Origin: Spisula solida
Taxonomy: Eukaryota > Mollusca > Bivalvia > Venerida > Mactridae
Direction: 5' to 3'
Assembly (NCBI GenBank): GCA_947247005.1
Contig: OX365948.1
Location: 33,360,601 to 33,424,600 of the forward strand
Length of the DNA stretch: 64,000 bases
Of this stretch, positions 1 to 13,948 are shown piece after piece. The notes under the pieces were generated by a model. That model made no database searches, was not told where the DNA came from, and saw nothing but the letters and a program-made list of their open reading frames with translations. A program made the position numbers and the translations under genes. Every line of letters begins with the position of its first letter. Within the stretch, counting starts at the first letter, position 1.

Positions 1-3000
1 ATGTTTAAGGGATCTTTTATTCTCGCTATCTTGCTTCGTTGTCAGACAAACTACGAATATACAATTACATCAAATCCACGTAGCTTAGTACTAATGGATT
101 GCTTGCAATGTCGTCGCTTTACTTCCTATGTGTCTTAGGTCAGTAGGATTTACACTTTCACATTTCAATGGACCACCATAACAAAATTTCGGACATAACA
201 ACCGCTTCCAAGCAATTGATTAAATTGATAACAGTTGTCGCGGAGTTTGGGATAGTTTTGTTATGTAGTTTAAAGCTATGCATCTTACCGAATTTTTGCC
301 ACATATTAAACATGCCTTTGTATAATAAGAGTTATAGTGTGCAGCTACCTTTTGGGGGCAAACTTGCTAATAATGACTGTCGTATTAGATATTCGTTGCT
401 AGTAATTAACGTGAGATGACAGTACTTGATGAAAAATAAAGCGTTAGCGAAACAGGGAATCATTTTATTTATGAACATAATTGAGGAAGTTGAATATCGA
501 AATGTATAGCTTTCTAAGCGGAACACATCGACTGACTTTTGATTCGAATTCACCGTTTTGAACAGAGTTCTAAACCGACTACACTTGCAATACTAATCCC
601 TAATATATCGACGTTGAATTGGATTAACTTAATGTTAAAATTATTAACAAGATTAAACGTTCGTAAAAATTAACACCCACTGAAACAAGCAACATAACAT
701 AGCCGACTGTAAAAAATTCACGCTTCGAAAAAAGGAAATTTGTTAAGAAATAGAAGTGAGACAGCTCATTAATCTACTTTCAGAAATACTGTAGTTCACA
801 GACAATCAAAAGTCACAAAGATACGGCGGCAGCGACTAGCCACCTACACAACAGTCAGACATAGAACGAATCAGGTGGTAAACGCATTAGGCTATAGTAT
901 CATTTTCAAAGGAAACTTAATAAAATGTGTTTCTACTCTGACAACAGACAAGTTAAACGTGTGTTTTAGACCAGACACCCCGCACAAGTTGATACGTTAT
1001 TGTATTATAATTACAAGTACATGTACGTTAATTATTGTTCAAGGTTTGTTAACTTAAGATGAACACTTAGTCACAGACAATCGAAAGTAAAAGGACACAC
1101 AAGTAGAATGTATGGGTATAGATGGTACATGGATGCCAGTTGATGCTTGACCACGAGTTTACAATCCATATATACATGGTGAAATACAGACGTATGCAAA
1201 CATACTGTACCATACACAAAGCATCACGCGTAAACAAACATACTTGATAAATCTTCAGAATATAGTATTACGGGAAGATAATACAACAATGAAGTATTAT
1301 AAGTATTCATACACCTTTTGTAAAACCAGTGAAACGTAAGTGAATAAAGTATATCTTATGATAATACTATTGTAATAAAGACGGAAAACGATTCCCAGGG
1401 TCGTCACAAAATATGGCGACTTCAGGCAAAAGTGTAGCACACTGATGTAGTTTCGTATATCAAACTCTGCGCCAGAATCGAATTGACCACTGTTTTGTAA
1501 ATGGTGTAAATGGAATATGAGTTGATTATTTCTGCCACGTTCACTCATATAAGGTAGAACATACTTATCTTGTGAAATTATGACTGACACAGGGCCGACA
1601 TTTCTCACTATAAGACTCCGCGTAGTCTTGTTTGCTTTGAACTAATAAGACGACCACAGCTAGTAACGGATGTTACTGCAAGTTTGCAGCATATCAATGA
1701 TCGGTAGTACCCTATTGTTATTTAGTCAAAATTGTGTTTTTTGTGATATTGAGCGTATGCTGTTCATATAATGGTGAATTCAATTTGTATCATTATTTCC
1801 ATTTGAATTGAACCAAAAATATTACCACAATTTATAGACAGTCTATTTTATTCACTCTAGACTAAATAGTAATAATATTTTAGCATATCAACTTGGTATA
1901 ACATAGAATCTAATTCATTATTCACAAAAATGATGCAAGTGCAGTGAGACAGTACAGATGCCCAATGCTGTCAGAAGTATTGCACTTACTATTAAGATCT
2001 ACAACTTTCTGCCATGTAATTACGTTGCATGGACACAATGGGCAAGTTCATATGCAAGTCCGAGAGCCAAGTTTTGACATCATTTCTAAAAATAACATTT
2101 AAAAGTATTCACAAAGACGTAATGCATGTGAAAGACTATAAACAAAAAAGCACGTGTAAAAATCTTCAGCGTGTTTAAACTCTCAAACAGCATAAAGAGG
2201 CTAATTTATGGATAAAGCAATACAAAGTATTGCAAAACACAAATCACATATTAGTTACACAAGCAAATAAAACGAAAGTCAAATAAAAGTATCCTAAATT
2301 TTTTTTATTTACCAACACTCATTTGAAACTCCTTGGCAATTTAAGATGTACGTCATCTTACGGTGGGTTAGTCGAGTTTTAGTCATACGGTTCAAATGAC
2401 GTCACTAAAGTTGCAACAAGGGTTGTCCGAATGGAATCCGAGGCTACCTAGATCGAACTCGCAGTCCTTGTGAACCCGTCTAATGCTATTCATGGAGTGG
2501 ATGTTCATGTTGCAGGAGGGTTGTGGGTAATATATAACGTATTGTACGACGGATATATTAAGTATATTATTATGAATAATAAGATGCAATATAATTATAT
2601 GATTCAATCAATGCATTGACAGTTCAGAAGATTAACATCTATATCATAAACAAATATATACCTACAGTGCGTTCGAAGTCAAATGAGAACCGTTATAAAC
2701 ATAAACTCATCTGTCAGGTAAACTCTAAATGGGTTCAATATAAAAGAGTTGTCAAAGCACATTTCATACATCAAAGGCGCTGTATTGTAAAGGATAAACG
2801 CACACTTACTACACGTTTCAATTTTATTGAGTGGTAGGTTCGATCCCCACCGTTCATTGTCTTATTACATGTATCCATGTTATAAAGTCTGATATCATAC
2901 TGCTGCTTTAATGAATCATTTCAAAAGATCAAAATTTCATGTTGTAGTGAATATAAATGTATTCAATTGTTCGATTATTGTGCTGTAAAGATTAATAAAA

Positions 3001-4559
3001 TAATTGAAATGATACGACGTATGAGAATATCACACAAAAATAAATCTGCATACCTTAGTTCGTGTATTTTATTATTTATTAGTTACAAAAAAGATACTTG
3101 TAAAAATAAAATTAAAAATAAATGTTACTTGGATGGGTGTCTAACTAGTATTGATATTGAACAATTCTTAAAATAATTACTGGACAGGTATAATTGCGGC
3201 ATGCTTATCCACAATGTGAAAACTGATTTTTAAGTATTATACTATTGATTAACGGTATCTATTTTTAGGATATAAATGAAAAGAATCCCCTATTATATTG
3301 AATGGGACAGTTCCCTCATTAGTATCACATGTACTAATTGAACCGACAGTACTATCCGTCCAACAATGTTTGAAAGAGACCTCATTTACATATGATCAAA
3401 AAGGCAATAAAAAGTTTAAACAAATAAAAGATACCTCGATTTCCGTTGAAATAATTCAAACGGAGCGAAGAAAGGACAGAGGTACAAAGACGGAAATATT
3501 TATATATTTCTTATGTTATTTTCAATTTGCTTTTGTTTCAAGGTCTATTGCTTAGATATGTGCCAGCGTATGTGAATCATTTTCTACTAAACAAATGCGT
3601 TCTTTCCAAAGATTTGTTGATGTGAAAAAAAGTTTCAATATCGCAAATAAAGAATGTTTTATTGAAGATGAGGTCAAATGTATAAATAAAAACATAACGT
3701 GAATTGAACAAAGTATAATGTTTACACTTGAAAATCTTAGGATGTGTGGGATGTGAAAAATGCCTGGGACGTGATATAATATTCAGGTTAGATTGGAACA
3801 CACACCTCAATAGGATCACACCAAATGATTTACATCAGAAGAAATATTACTAATACCAATACTATAGTCCAGTTAGGATATTGTGATAGTATCTTTGCAG
3901 TTTATGTGTACGCAATAATCACAACCATTGTCTAAACAGGTAGATCGAAGTTTAGTATATTAGTTTAGCATTGAAAGCATATTTGTTTATACAGTATAAG
4001 CCTTTATAATTTGTTTTTCACCGTAATAGTGAATTCGACCGCTGCTTTACTTGATGTTTATCCTGACTGGACTATAATCTAACTGATTGGCCTGTAAACA
4101 CTTGTTGGCCAACACTTGGAAAAATCAATGACCATCTAGTACCCAAGAAACCAGTGCAAATTGTTATTTACATAGCTTATTATTTCTCCTCTTTTGTACT
4201 TCAAAGCTTTTCATTATACACTGGATAGTGGATGAGAGTAATGCAATAATAGAGATGTTCGGTATTTGCCAAAACATGACGCTTGCAGATGTCTTTGTCT
4301 GTGGTCATAAAATGAAGGACATTCTAACAAAACTTGAATTATTCCTTTCATGTGTTGCATAATTGACATTTATGTTCAGGTCTTGGAGTTGTACGAGTTA
4401 ACGGCATTTTCCTTTCCCTATGCCTAATATGCGAGCCAAAATCTTACCAAAGCTAATCGACGGGCTTTACGAGATATTTATTATTAATTTTAAGCTGGCT
4501 TTTTTCGATTTGCTTTCCTTTCCAGGCTTGATAATCATTGAACATCTTCAACAAATTTT

Positions 4560-5590
4560 GTAAGCATTACTTATACTCGTAATCGTTGAACATAGCCGAG
4601 ATAGTTTTACTCTATCACGCTTCGTTGTTAGACATACTACGTGTATGCGTTAATTAACATCAACTCCACGGAGGTATAACATCAACTCCACGGAGGTATA
4701 ACATCAATTCCACGGAGGTATAGTTCGCCGGGGATAACTCTAGCCTTATCAATAAACAAACAAAGCAAAATTAATTAAAAACACTGCACGGTCGACTGAC
4801 CGCCAGTTATCAGTGTAGATTTTAAGAGTTTATCATTAAAAGTGTATATGCACAAGATTGAACAAAAATGAATATCGAAAATGTATTTAATTTTCAATTT
4901 TATTTGTAAACAAAGGATAGTGTTATCTCCGGCGAACTATACTAATGGAATAGCTTGTTATGTCGAATCTTCTTTCCCATGTTTCTTACTCACATTGATC
5001 GAGAAAATGCATCCCGGTGCCATATTGAATGGGTCAATAAGATTAAAACCGTCACATTTCCATGGATCACCATTAAATGTTGAGGGATATAATACATCAC
5101 TGTGTAACAAAGTTTCGGACTTAATTGATCAACTTATGTAACAGTTACGTGATTACAGTTACATTTAGTCTAGCGCATCGCCTGATGTCACTAGAACATA
5201 TCCTGTGAGAACTTTCTATATATTAACCGTAATACACGGAATCATCGCTTGGTAGGACATTATACTCTACAGCTGACGACAATAGAAGAACTAAATGATG
5301 TTCATTAACCATTCTATATAGACATAAGTATGTCCAGCGACTCGCACAGCTTGCCTATAAGACGTCTACTAGTACTTTCCATTATACTAATATGGAAATC
5401 AATATTTATGGCGAAATTACATACACAGCTCTCTACACTTCCACCTGTCGTGCCATTATCAGTTTGGTGGGTATCTATGGCTTTTATTCTTAAGTATTTT
5501 GTAAGCTTAAGATATCCTTGTATTCAGATTATAACACTAACAATGAACCTATATACCCAGATTTAAAATGCGTGCTTACAGGTTAGTAGC
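4560..5590 (+). repeat. Array module B, diverged sister of module A (copy 1 example)
   Basis: Module B recurs at about 12,110-13,010, 19,630-20,540 and 26,390-27,340. Over roughly 170 bp around 4,976-5,130 it aligns with module A (for example 14,081-14,225). Shared landmarks are a block reading TGCATCCCGGT and another ending TTTCGGACWTAA. The frame HPGxxLNxSxxxxxSHF is readable in both modules. A frame of 86-108 codons (4,881-5,141, 12,374-12,700, 26,706-27,032) is broken in copy 3. Copy 1 versus copy 2 shows about six replacement and two silent changes, so constraint is not evident. I cannot name a product. Confidence 0.6.
4655..4720. repeat. 22-bp minisatellite, copy number varies between array units
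   Basis: A 22-bp unit containing the palindrome CTCCACGGAG is repeated three times here, once at 12,192-12,213, twice at 19,727-19,770 and three times at 26,480-26,545. It sits at the same place in module B of each unit, directly before a GTTCGCCGGGGATAAC block. Changes in repeat number between paralogous units suggest replication slippage after the large duplication. Confidence 0.88.
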
Positions 5591-5639
5591 AAAGACAAAC
5601 AAAATACCTTACTCACATTCAACATCCTTCTTGACGAGT

Positions 5640-5830
5640 TGCACAATAACGAAAGTTAAGATAGTAAAGACAGGGACTGAAACACATAACTGAAACAGTC
5701 GAGCAACGAAAACATAAAAATAAAGAAAGACCACATTTACACGGCGCAGTGCCCAACACATACCTGAACGAGATAAATGAACTTAACGACTGAAAGTTGA
5801 AGTTTCAGCCGTTAGAAAGTTAAAGTTCGT
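5640..5830. repeat. Dispersed repeat segment (GACAGGG / CAGTCGAGC family)
   Basis: This stretch recurs in each array unit (about 13,130-13,320, 20,670-20,850, 27,440-27,640) and, outside the array, at about 41,770-42,060. Shorter pieces occur at 29,465-29,500 and, inverted, near 33,300-33,370 and 37,290-37,345. Landmarks are AGACAGGGA, CAGTCGAGCA, CCCAACACATA and a later CTGAATGACCCAG block. It is an interspersed element of unknown class that was already present when the array amplified. Confidence 0.6.
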
Positions 5831-7962
5831 AACTAAACTTATGCCTGAGCTGGTTATTTCGATTATTTGGTTGTCATGCACATGCTCAAATTGTTTAACT
5901 GGGTCAGTGTCAGGTTTGGTGCACTGTAAAACGGTTAAGTCCCCACTGGCATTTTTGCTGTCCGCGGAAGTTCCATAGTCAGTTTTCCTCTTTTTATGTA
6001 TCGTCAACTTTATAGTAAAATAGAAAATTACGAATGTATTTTGTCACTGTGCCTTTTTTGCGTGAAACTTTGTTAATTTTGTATATATCCGTCTGAAATT
6101 TTGTTGTCCTGCACAAGGCATGTCTTTCAAAATTGCATGTATACTGTATCTGTTGTGGATTGTCCTTGTGGTGTGTGTCGTCCGTTTCTTATTTCTTTAT
6201 TTTTTATTTCTTAAACTAGGTCAATCAGCTTTTTGACAACTGAGACTTGGGTAGTTCGTTTTCTCGTTAGGTAATTTGTTGGGCATTGTGTCGTGTAATT
6301 GTTGTATATAATGGGTTTATGTGTTCTGTGCTCGGCCAGTTAATTTTTGGGCTGCTATCCCTGACTCACATTCTGTTATCATTTCTTATACACGTTGATT
6401 GTATCTTTATGGAGATAGTTTTGTCCGTTATATACGCTCTGCCAGACCACATTTACAAATTCATGTTTAAGGGATGTTTTATTTTCGCTATATTGCTTCG
6501 TTGTCAGACAAACTACGAATATGCAATTACATCAAATCCACGTAGCTTAGTACTAATGGGAGTTGCCTGCAATGCCGACGCTTTGTTTCCTATGTGCCTT
6601 ACTCACAATGCTCATAATATGCACAGTGCATCCCGGTACAACATTGAACAGGTCACTAGGATTTGCACTTTCAATGGACCACCATAACATATGGAATGGT
6701 ATATTATTGTGTAAAAGAAAATCGGACATAACTACCGCTTCCAAACAATTCATTAAATTGATAACAGTTGTCGCGGAGTTTGGGATAGTTTTGTTATGTA
6801 GTTTAACGCTAATCATCTTACCGAATGTTTGCCACATATTAAACATGCCTTTGTATAATAAGAGCTATTGTGTGCAGCTACCGTTTGGGGGCAAAATTGC
6901 TAATAATGATTGTCGTATTTCGTATTCGAAAATAACACCCACTGAAACAGGCAACATGACATAGCCGACTGTAAAATATTCACGCTTCGAAAAATAACAA
7001 ATGTATCAAGAAATTGAAGCGAGACAGCTCATCAATCTACTTACAGAAATACTGTAGTTCACAGACAATCAAAAGTCACAAAGATCTGGCGGCAGCGACT
7101 ACCCACCTACACAACAGTCAGACATAGAACGAACCAGGTGGTAAACGCATTAGGCAGCAGTATTATTTTCAAAGGAAACTTAATAAAATGTGTAACTACT
7201 CTGACAACAGACAAGTTGTGTTTTAGACCAGACATCCCGCACAGTTTGATAAGTAATTGTATCATAATTACAAGTACGTGTACCTTAATTATTGTTTAAG
7301 GTTTATCAACTTAAGATGGAAATTTAGTCACAGACAATCGACGAGACGATTTCAAATGTTAATAATATAATTATAGTGTCTGTAAAGTACTATCAAAGAA
7401 ATAATACTACTATTCAAAATTGGACACAATTTGTGGTGACGTAATGATTTTGATTTAAATAGTTGAAAACTGTTCAAATAATAAATTAAATTCTATTAAC
7501 GATCTTCAAAAAAAGTGAGATACCAAAAGCCAAATTATCAAAGATCTAAAAGGACATACAAGAAGAATGTATGGGTATAGATGGTACATGGATGCAGGTT
7601 GATGCTTGACCTCGAGTTAACAATCCATATAAACATGGTGAAAGACAGACAGACAGACGTATGCAAACATACTGTTCCATAAACAAAGCATCACGCTTAA
7701 ACAAACATACTTGAAAGAAATTCAGAATATAGTAATAAGGGAATACTACAATAAAATGATGACATGTTTTTTGTAATAATTGAGGTTTTAAATATTATAA
7801 GTATTAATATGCCTTTTGTAAAACCAGTGAAATGTAAGTGAATAAAGTATATCTTATGATAATACTATTGCAACAAAGACGGAAAACGATTCCCAGGGTT
7901 GTCACAAAATATGGCGACTTCAGGCAAAAGTGTTGCACACTGATTTAGTTTTATATATATAT

Positions 7963-8564
7963 CCTTTCCGCTACCATAGCGTACTAATGCAGACTCGCCG
8001 GGATGGCCATTTCGGCCTTCCGTAGTTTTTGACGTAAATGCCCAAATTCGAGAATTTTGCTGTCATGGGTACACAGGCATCCCAGACTAAAGGATATTAC
8101 GGGCCCAGGGTCGTGCACAGGTTTTTGGGCCCGCTGGACCCCTTTAAAGAGGGCTTTGAACGTAGATTTGCCAAAACTGAAATTACTGGTCCTTCCCGCC
8201 ATTGCGGTACGATTCCCTGTGGAATTGCATTAACAATTAGCGCCAAAAGGTTTTTATTTTTCTATAGTAAGAATATAAGGCTAGACAAAGGGATCAGGAT
8301 CAATGCCCTAAAGGGGCCCTAAAGTAGGCCTGTCAAGCTAAAAAAAACAAGTTTTTCGCGCAAGGGTCACCGTCACATCGTCATTTCCGGTGACCTTTAG
8401 TCGAAATCTTGACAATGTTTCCTACTTTCGGTTTGGTGTAGGTGTATAGCATCAGGATGTATCGAGTTATTATGAGTACTGCAAGTCAATAGTGTCTCAG
8501 GGACGGGGTATAGGGACCATATGAATTTCTCATAGCCCTCCAAAAAATCGTGGAAGCGGAAAGG
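7963..8564. mobile_element. 602-bp MITE, CCTTTCCGCT termini
   Basis: The ends are inverted repeats: CCTTTCCGCTACCA at the left and the complement of CCTTTCCGCTTCCA at the right. ATAT lies on both sides. The matching sites in array copies 1, 3 and 4 (near 1,458, 15,706 and 23,276) are empty, so the element inserted after the array formed. An internal 94-codon frame (8,038-8,322) resembles no transposase and is treated as chance. The superfamily cannot be assigned from these ends alone. Confidence 0.85.
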
Positions 8565-9004
8565 ATATCAAATTCTGCGCCGGAATCGAATCGACCACTG
8601 TTTTGTATCATAATACTTATCGAACTGAGTGTAAATGGAATATGCGACATTCGGTTAGCCGAATATTGTTGATAACGACCTTATTCTTACTCATCTCAAA
8701 TGACAAGCGATCATTACCAACAGAAGACAAAATGGTACAGGAGCTTGCAATGGTTAATGAAAGCGTCTGTACAATTATCGTGTATTATCTACGGAGTTGA
8801 TTAATTCTGCCACGTTCACTCATATAAGGTAGAACATGCCTATCTTGTGAAATTATGACTGACACAAGGCTGACTGTTCTCACTATTATACTCCACGTAG
8901 TCCTGTTTGTTTTGAACTAACAAGATGATCACAGCTAGTAACGGAATTTCCTGCAAGGTTACAGCATTGTATCAATGATTGGTAGCACCCTATTTTTATT
9001 TAGT

Positions 9005-9767
9005 TATAATACTTATGTTACAATATATAGTAACAAAATTGCATTGAAAAAATTGTATTATGCGCCCTTTAAAAATATTTTCAGCTTTTGGCCCGCCTCG
9101 TGCAGGGCTATTATCACTGATAATAGCCCTTGGAAGACGTACACGCGCAACGTTACGTCATTTGTATCTTAAAAGTGGCCGGCGCCGAGCGTAGGCCCTC
9201 TTGAATCACTTGTAAACCAGATTGATGGATTTTGACACTTCAAAATTGTATTGATCAGTCCTCAAGGAGATAGATCTATAGATCTGTAAACGTATTTTCT
9301 AGAATCTAGACATTGAATACGTTTTTAGTAGACGAGATCCAGATTTTCTAAGTTGTTTCAAAAATGTGAAAAACAACTTATTTCAGAATTTTGCATCAAA
9401 ACATACACCAGAATTTAGCAAATTCTCTGACTGAAAAAATGAATACCCATATGATATGTTTCCGTTCTATAATAAAAATGTTACGGATAATTAAGTGATA
9501 GATCTACGAGCATAGATCCAAATGTGACAATTTAACGACAATTTTTTTCATAAACTCCTTATTATCTCTACCAATTACTGACCACGCTGTGTGTCTTCTT
9601 AAGTGGTTAGTTATAATGAAAAAGCAACAACATAAGTATTATACAGAACAATAAATGGCTGAGCGGTGTCATTGAGTGATAATCGCCCCGGTAGATATAA
9701 TCATATTATCAACCTACCGGGGCGATTATCACTCAATGGCACTGCTCAGCCATGTATTATTCTATAA
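9005..9767. mobile_element. Composite foldback element in array copy 2
   Basis: The matching sites in copies 1, 3 and 4 (near 1,726, 16,139 and 24,466) lack this sequence. The left end TATAATACTTATGTT reappears inverted at about 9,629-9,644. This is followed by a large near-perfect hairpin at 9,640-9,767 whose arms contain GATAATCGCCCCGGTAG. A second perfect hairpin with 12-bp arms (AGGGCTATTATC) lies at 9,104-9,130. It has no transposase frame, so it is non-autonomous. Exact outer ends are uncertain by a few bases. Confidence 0.75.
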
Positions 9768-12700
9768 ATATTTGTTGTTTTTTTTGTGATATTGAGATAA
9801 TGCTGTTCATATAATGGTTAATTCAATTTGTATGATTATTTCCATTTAAGGTGAACCAAAAATATTACCATAATTTATAGACAGCCTATCACTGTAAATA
9901 GTAACAAATGTTTTAGCATATCAACTTGGTATAACATAGAATCTAATTCATTATTCTCAAAAATGATGCAAGTGCAGTGAGACAGTACAGATGTCCAATA
10001 CCTGTCAGAATTATTGCACATAATACATTCAACTCTACAACTTTCTGCCATGTAATTACTTTGCATGAACACAATGAGCGAGTTCATATGGAAGTCCGAG
10101 AGCCAAGTGATGACATCATTTCTAAAAACAACATTTAAAGTATTCGCAACGACGTAATTCATGTGAAAGACTATAACCATAAAGCACGTGTCAAAATCTT
10201 CACCGTGTTTTAATAGTTAATCGGTAATAGTAAAAAGAGACCAATCTATAAGTAAAGCAATAACAAAGTATTGCAAAAGCCTCAAATCACATTATTACAT
10301 AAGCAAATCAAACGAAAGTCAAATAAAAGTATCCTCAGTTTTTTTTGTTTACCAACACTCATTCAAAACTCCTTGGCAATTTATGGTTCGATCCCACCGT
10401 TCATTTTCTTATTACATGTATCCATGTTATAAAGTCTGATATCACACTGCTGCTTTAATGAATCACTTCAAAAGATCAGAATTTCTTGTTGTAGTGAATA
10501 TAAATGTATTCAATTGTTCGATTATTGTGCTGTAAATAAAAATAAAATAATTGAAATGATACGACGAATAAGAATATCACACAAAAATAAATCTGCATAC
10601 CTTAGTTCGTGTATTTTATTATTTATTAGTTACAAAAAAGGTACTTGTAAAAATAAAATTAAAAATAAATGTTACTTGGATGGGTGTCTAACTAGTATTG
10701 ATATTGAACAAATTCTTAAAATAATTACTGAACAGCTGGTATAATTGCGGCATGCTTATCCACAATGTGAAAACTGATTTTTAAATATTATACTATTGAT
10801 TTACGGTATATATTTTTAGGATATAAAAGAAAATCCCCCCTATTATTTGAAATGGGACAGTTCCCTCATTAGTATCACAAGTACGAATTGAACTGGCAGT
10901 ACTATCCGTCCAACAATGTTGGACAGAGACGTCATTTACATATGATCAAAAGTCAATAAAAAGTTTAAACATATAATAGATACCTCGATTACGGTGAAAT
11001 AATTCAAATGGAGCGAAGAAAGGACAGAGGTACAAAGAGGGAAATATTTATATATTTTTTATGTTATTTTCAATTTGTTTTTGTTTCAAGGTGGATTTCT
11101 TAGATATATACTCGCGTATGTGAATTATTTTCTTTCCAAAGATTTGTTGGTGTGAAAATAGTTACAATATCGTAAAAAAGACTGTTTTATTGAAATCGAG
11201 GTCAAATGTATAAAAACAAAAAAAAACGTGAATTAAAGAAAGTATAATGTTAACACTTTAAAATCTAAGAATGTGTGGTATGTGAAAAAATGCCTGGGAC
11301 GTGATATAATATTCAGGTTAGATTGGAACACAAACCTCAATAGGATCACACCAAATGATTTACATCAGAAGAAATATTACTAATGTCAATACTATAGTCC
11401 AGTTAGGATATTGTGACAGTGACGTTGCAGTTTATGTGTACGCAAAAAATCACAACCATTGTCTAAACAGGTAGAGCGAAGTTAAGTATATTAGTTTAGC
11501 ATTGAAAGTATAGTTGTTTGAACAGTATAAGCCTTTATAATCGGTTGTACACCGTTATAGTGGACTCGACCGCTGCTTCACTGGATTTTTATCCTGACTG
11601 GACTATAATCTAACTGATTGGTCTGTAAACACTTGTTGGCCCACACTTGGAAAAACCAATGACAATCTAGTACCCAAGAAACCAGTGCAAATTGTTAGTT
11701 ACATAGCTTATTTTTTCTCCTCTTTTGTACTTCAAAGCTTTTCTTTATACTCTGGATAGTGGATGGGAGTAATGCAATAATAGAGATTTTCGGTATTTGC
11801 CAAAACATGACGTTTGCAGATGTCTTTGTCTGTAGTCATAAAATGAAGGACATTCTAACAAAAATTGAAGTTATTCCTTTCATGTGTTGCATAATTGACA
11901 TTTATGTTCAGGTCTTGGAGTTGTACGAGTTAACGGCATTTTCCTTTCCCTATGTCTAATATGCGAGACAAAATCTTGCCAAAGCTAATCGACGGGCTTA
12001 AAGAGATATTTATTATTCTTTTTAAGCTGGCTATTTTCGATTTGTTTTCCTTTCCAGGCTTGATTAATCATGGAACATATTTAACAAAACTTTTGAAAGC
12101 ATTACTTATACTCGTACTTGTTGAACATAGCTGAGATAGTTTTTCTCTCTCACGCTTCGTTGTTAGAGACATACTACGTGCATACGATAATTAACATCAA
12201 CTCCACGGAGGTATGGTTCGCCGGGGATAACTCCAGCCTTATCAATAAACAAACAAAGCAAACTTAATTATAAACACTGCACGGTCAACTGACCGCCAGT
12301 TATCAGTGTAGATTTTAAGAGTATATCATTAAAAGTGTATATGCACAAGATTGAACAAAAATGAATATCGAAAATGTATTTAATTTTCAATTTTATTTGT
12401 AAACAAAGGCTAGTGTTATCTCCGGCGAACTATACTAATGGAATAGCTTGGTATGTCGAATCTTCTTTTCCATTTTTCTTACTCACATTGATCGAGAAAA
12501 TGCATCCAGGTGCCATATTGAATGGGTCAATAAGATTAACACCGTCACATTTCTATGGATCACCATTAAATGTTAAGGGATATAATACATCACTGTGTAA
12601 CAAAGTTTCGGACTTAATTGATCAACTAAGTAACAGTTACGTGATTACAGTTACAATTAGTCTAGCGCATCGCCTGATGTCACTTGAACATACCATGTGA

Positions 12701-13948
12701 GAACTTTCTATATATTAACCGTAATACACGGAATCGTCGCTTGGTAAGACATTATACTCTACAGCTGACGACAATAGAAGAACTAAATGATGTTCATTAA
12801 CCATACTACATAGACGTTATTATGTCCAGCGACTCGCACAGCGTGTCTATTAGACGTCTACTAGTACTTTCCATTGTACTAATATGGAAATCAATATTCA
12901 TGGCGAACTTACATACGCAACTCTCTACACTTCCACCTGTCGTGCCATTATCAATTTTGGTGGGCTTCTATATAGCTTTTATTCTTAAGTATTTTGTAAG
13001 CTAAAGATATCCTTGTATTAAGATAATAGCACTAAATAGAAACGTATATTCCCAGATTAAAAATGCGTGCTTACAGGTAGCAAACACAAACAAAATACCT
13101 TACTGACGTTCAACATCCTTCTTGACGAGTTGCACAATAACTAAAGTTAAGATAGTAAAGACAGGGACTGAAACACATAACTGAAACAGCCGAGCAACGA
13201 AAACATAAACACAAAGAAAGACCACATTTACCCGACGCAGTGCCCAACACATACCTGGACGAGATAAATGAACTTAACCACTGAAAGTTGAAGTTTCAGC
13301 CGTCAGAAAGTTGAAATTAGTAACTAAACGTATGCCTGAGCTGGCTATTTCGATTATTTGGTTGTCCTTCACATGCTTAAATTGTTTAAGCATTACTTTC
13401 GGGGTAAGTGTGAGGTTTGGTGCACTGTAAAACGGTTAAGTCCCCAATGGCATTTTTGCTGTCCGCGGAAGTTCCATAGTCAATTTTACTCTATGAATGC
13501 ATCGTCAACTTTATAGTAAAATAGAAAATTACGAAACTTTTTGGTCACTGTGCCTTGTTGTGTGAAACTTTGTTCATTTTGTATGTATCCGTCTGTAATT
13601 GTGTTGTCCTGCACAAGGCATGCATGTACACTGTATCTGTTGTGGATTGTCCTTGTGGTGTGTGTCGTCCGTTATTTTTTTACTTTTTATTTCTTAAATT
13701 AGGTCAATCAGCTTTTTGACAATTGAGACTTGGGAAGTTCGTTTTCTCGTTAAGTAATGTGTTGGGCATGTGTCGTGTAATTGTTGTCATGTGATGGGTT
13801 TATGTTTTCTGTGCCCGCGGCCAGTTAATTTGAGTGCTGCCATCCCCGTCTCACTTTCTGTTATATTTTCTGATACACGTTGAATGTATCTTGATGGAGA
13901 TAGTTTTGTCCGTTACATTCGCTCTGTCAGACCACATTTACAATTTAA

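Larger units (their letters stand above)
1..6463. repeat. Tandem array copy 1 (partial at left edge)
   Basis: First visible copy of a large tandem unit. Its first bases recur at 6,464, 13,949 and 21,503, with co-linear matching sequence between those points, so the window opens inside the array. Compared with the other copies it lacks about 210 bp (present at roughly 7,345-7,555 in copy 2) and lacks 27 bp in module A. It keeps a stretch at about 3,860-4,078 that copies 3 and 4 have lost. It contains module A (1-420), a long spacer and module B (about 4,560-5,590). No conserved gene was recognised in the spacer. Confidence 0.93.
6464..13948. repeat. Tandem array copy 2
   Basis: Second copy, co-linear with copies 1, 3 and 4 along most of its length. 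Private differences are two insertions (7,963-8,564 and about 9,005-9,767, annotated separately). It also has a deletion of roughly 480 bp relative to copy 1 positions 2,345-2,832, joining near 10,383, and a deletion of roughly 300 bp just after module A near 6,928. It shares the 11,390-11,610 stretch with copy 1 but not with copies 3 and 4. Confidence 0.93.

Noticed and set aside
332..553. 73-codon minus-strand frame, repeated at 14,356-14,577 and 21,910-22,131
   Set aside because: It overlaps the plus-strand module A frame and ends in it. Both strands being open reflects base composition, and there is no domain or selection evidence.
6286..6687. 133-codon frame at the start of module A, with relatives at 21,325-21,678 and 13,834-14,049
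   Set aside because: The frame is interrupted or shifted in copies 1 and 3, is rich in hydrophobic residues typical of T-rich DNA, and resembles no family I know.
7984..8322. Overlapping frames of 72 and 94 codons
   Set aside because: They lie wholly inside the 602-bp MITE; no transposase motifs.
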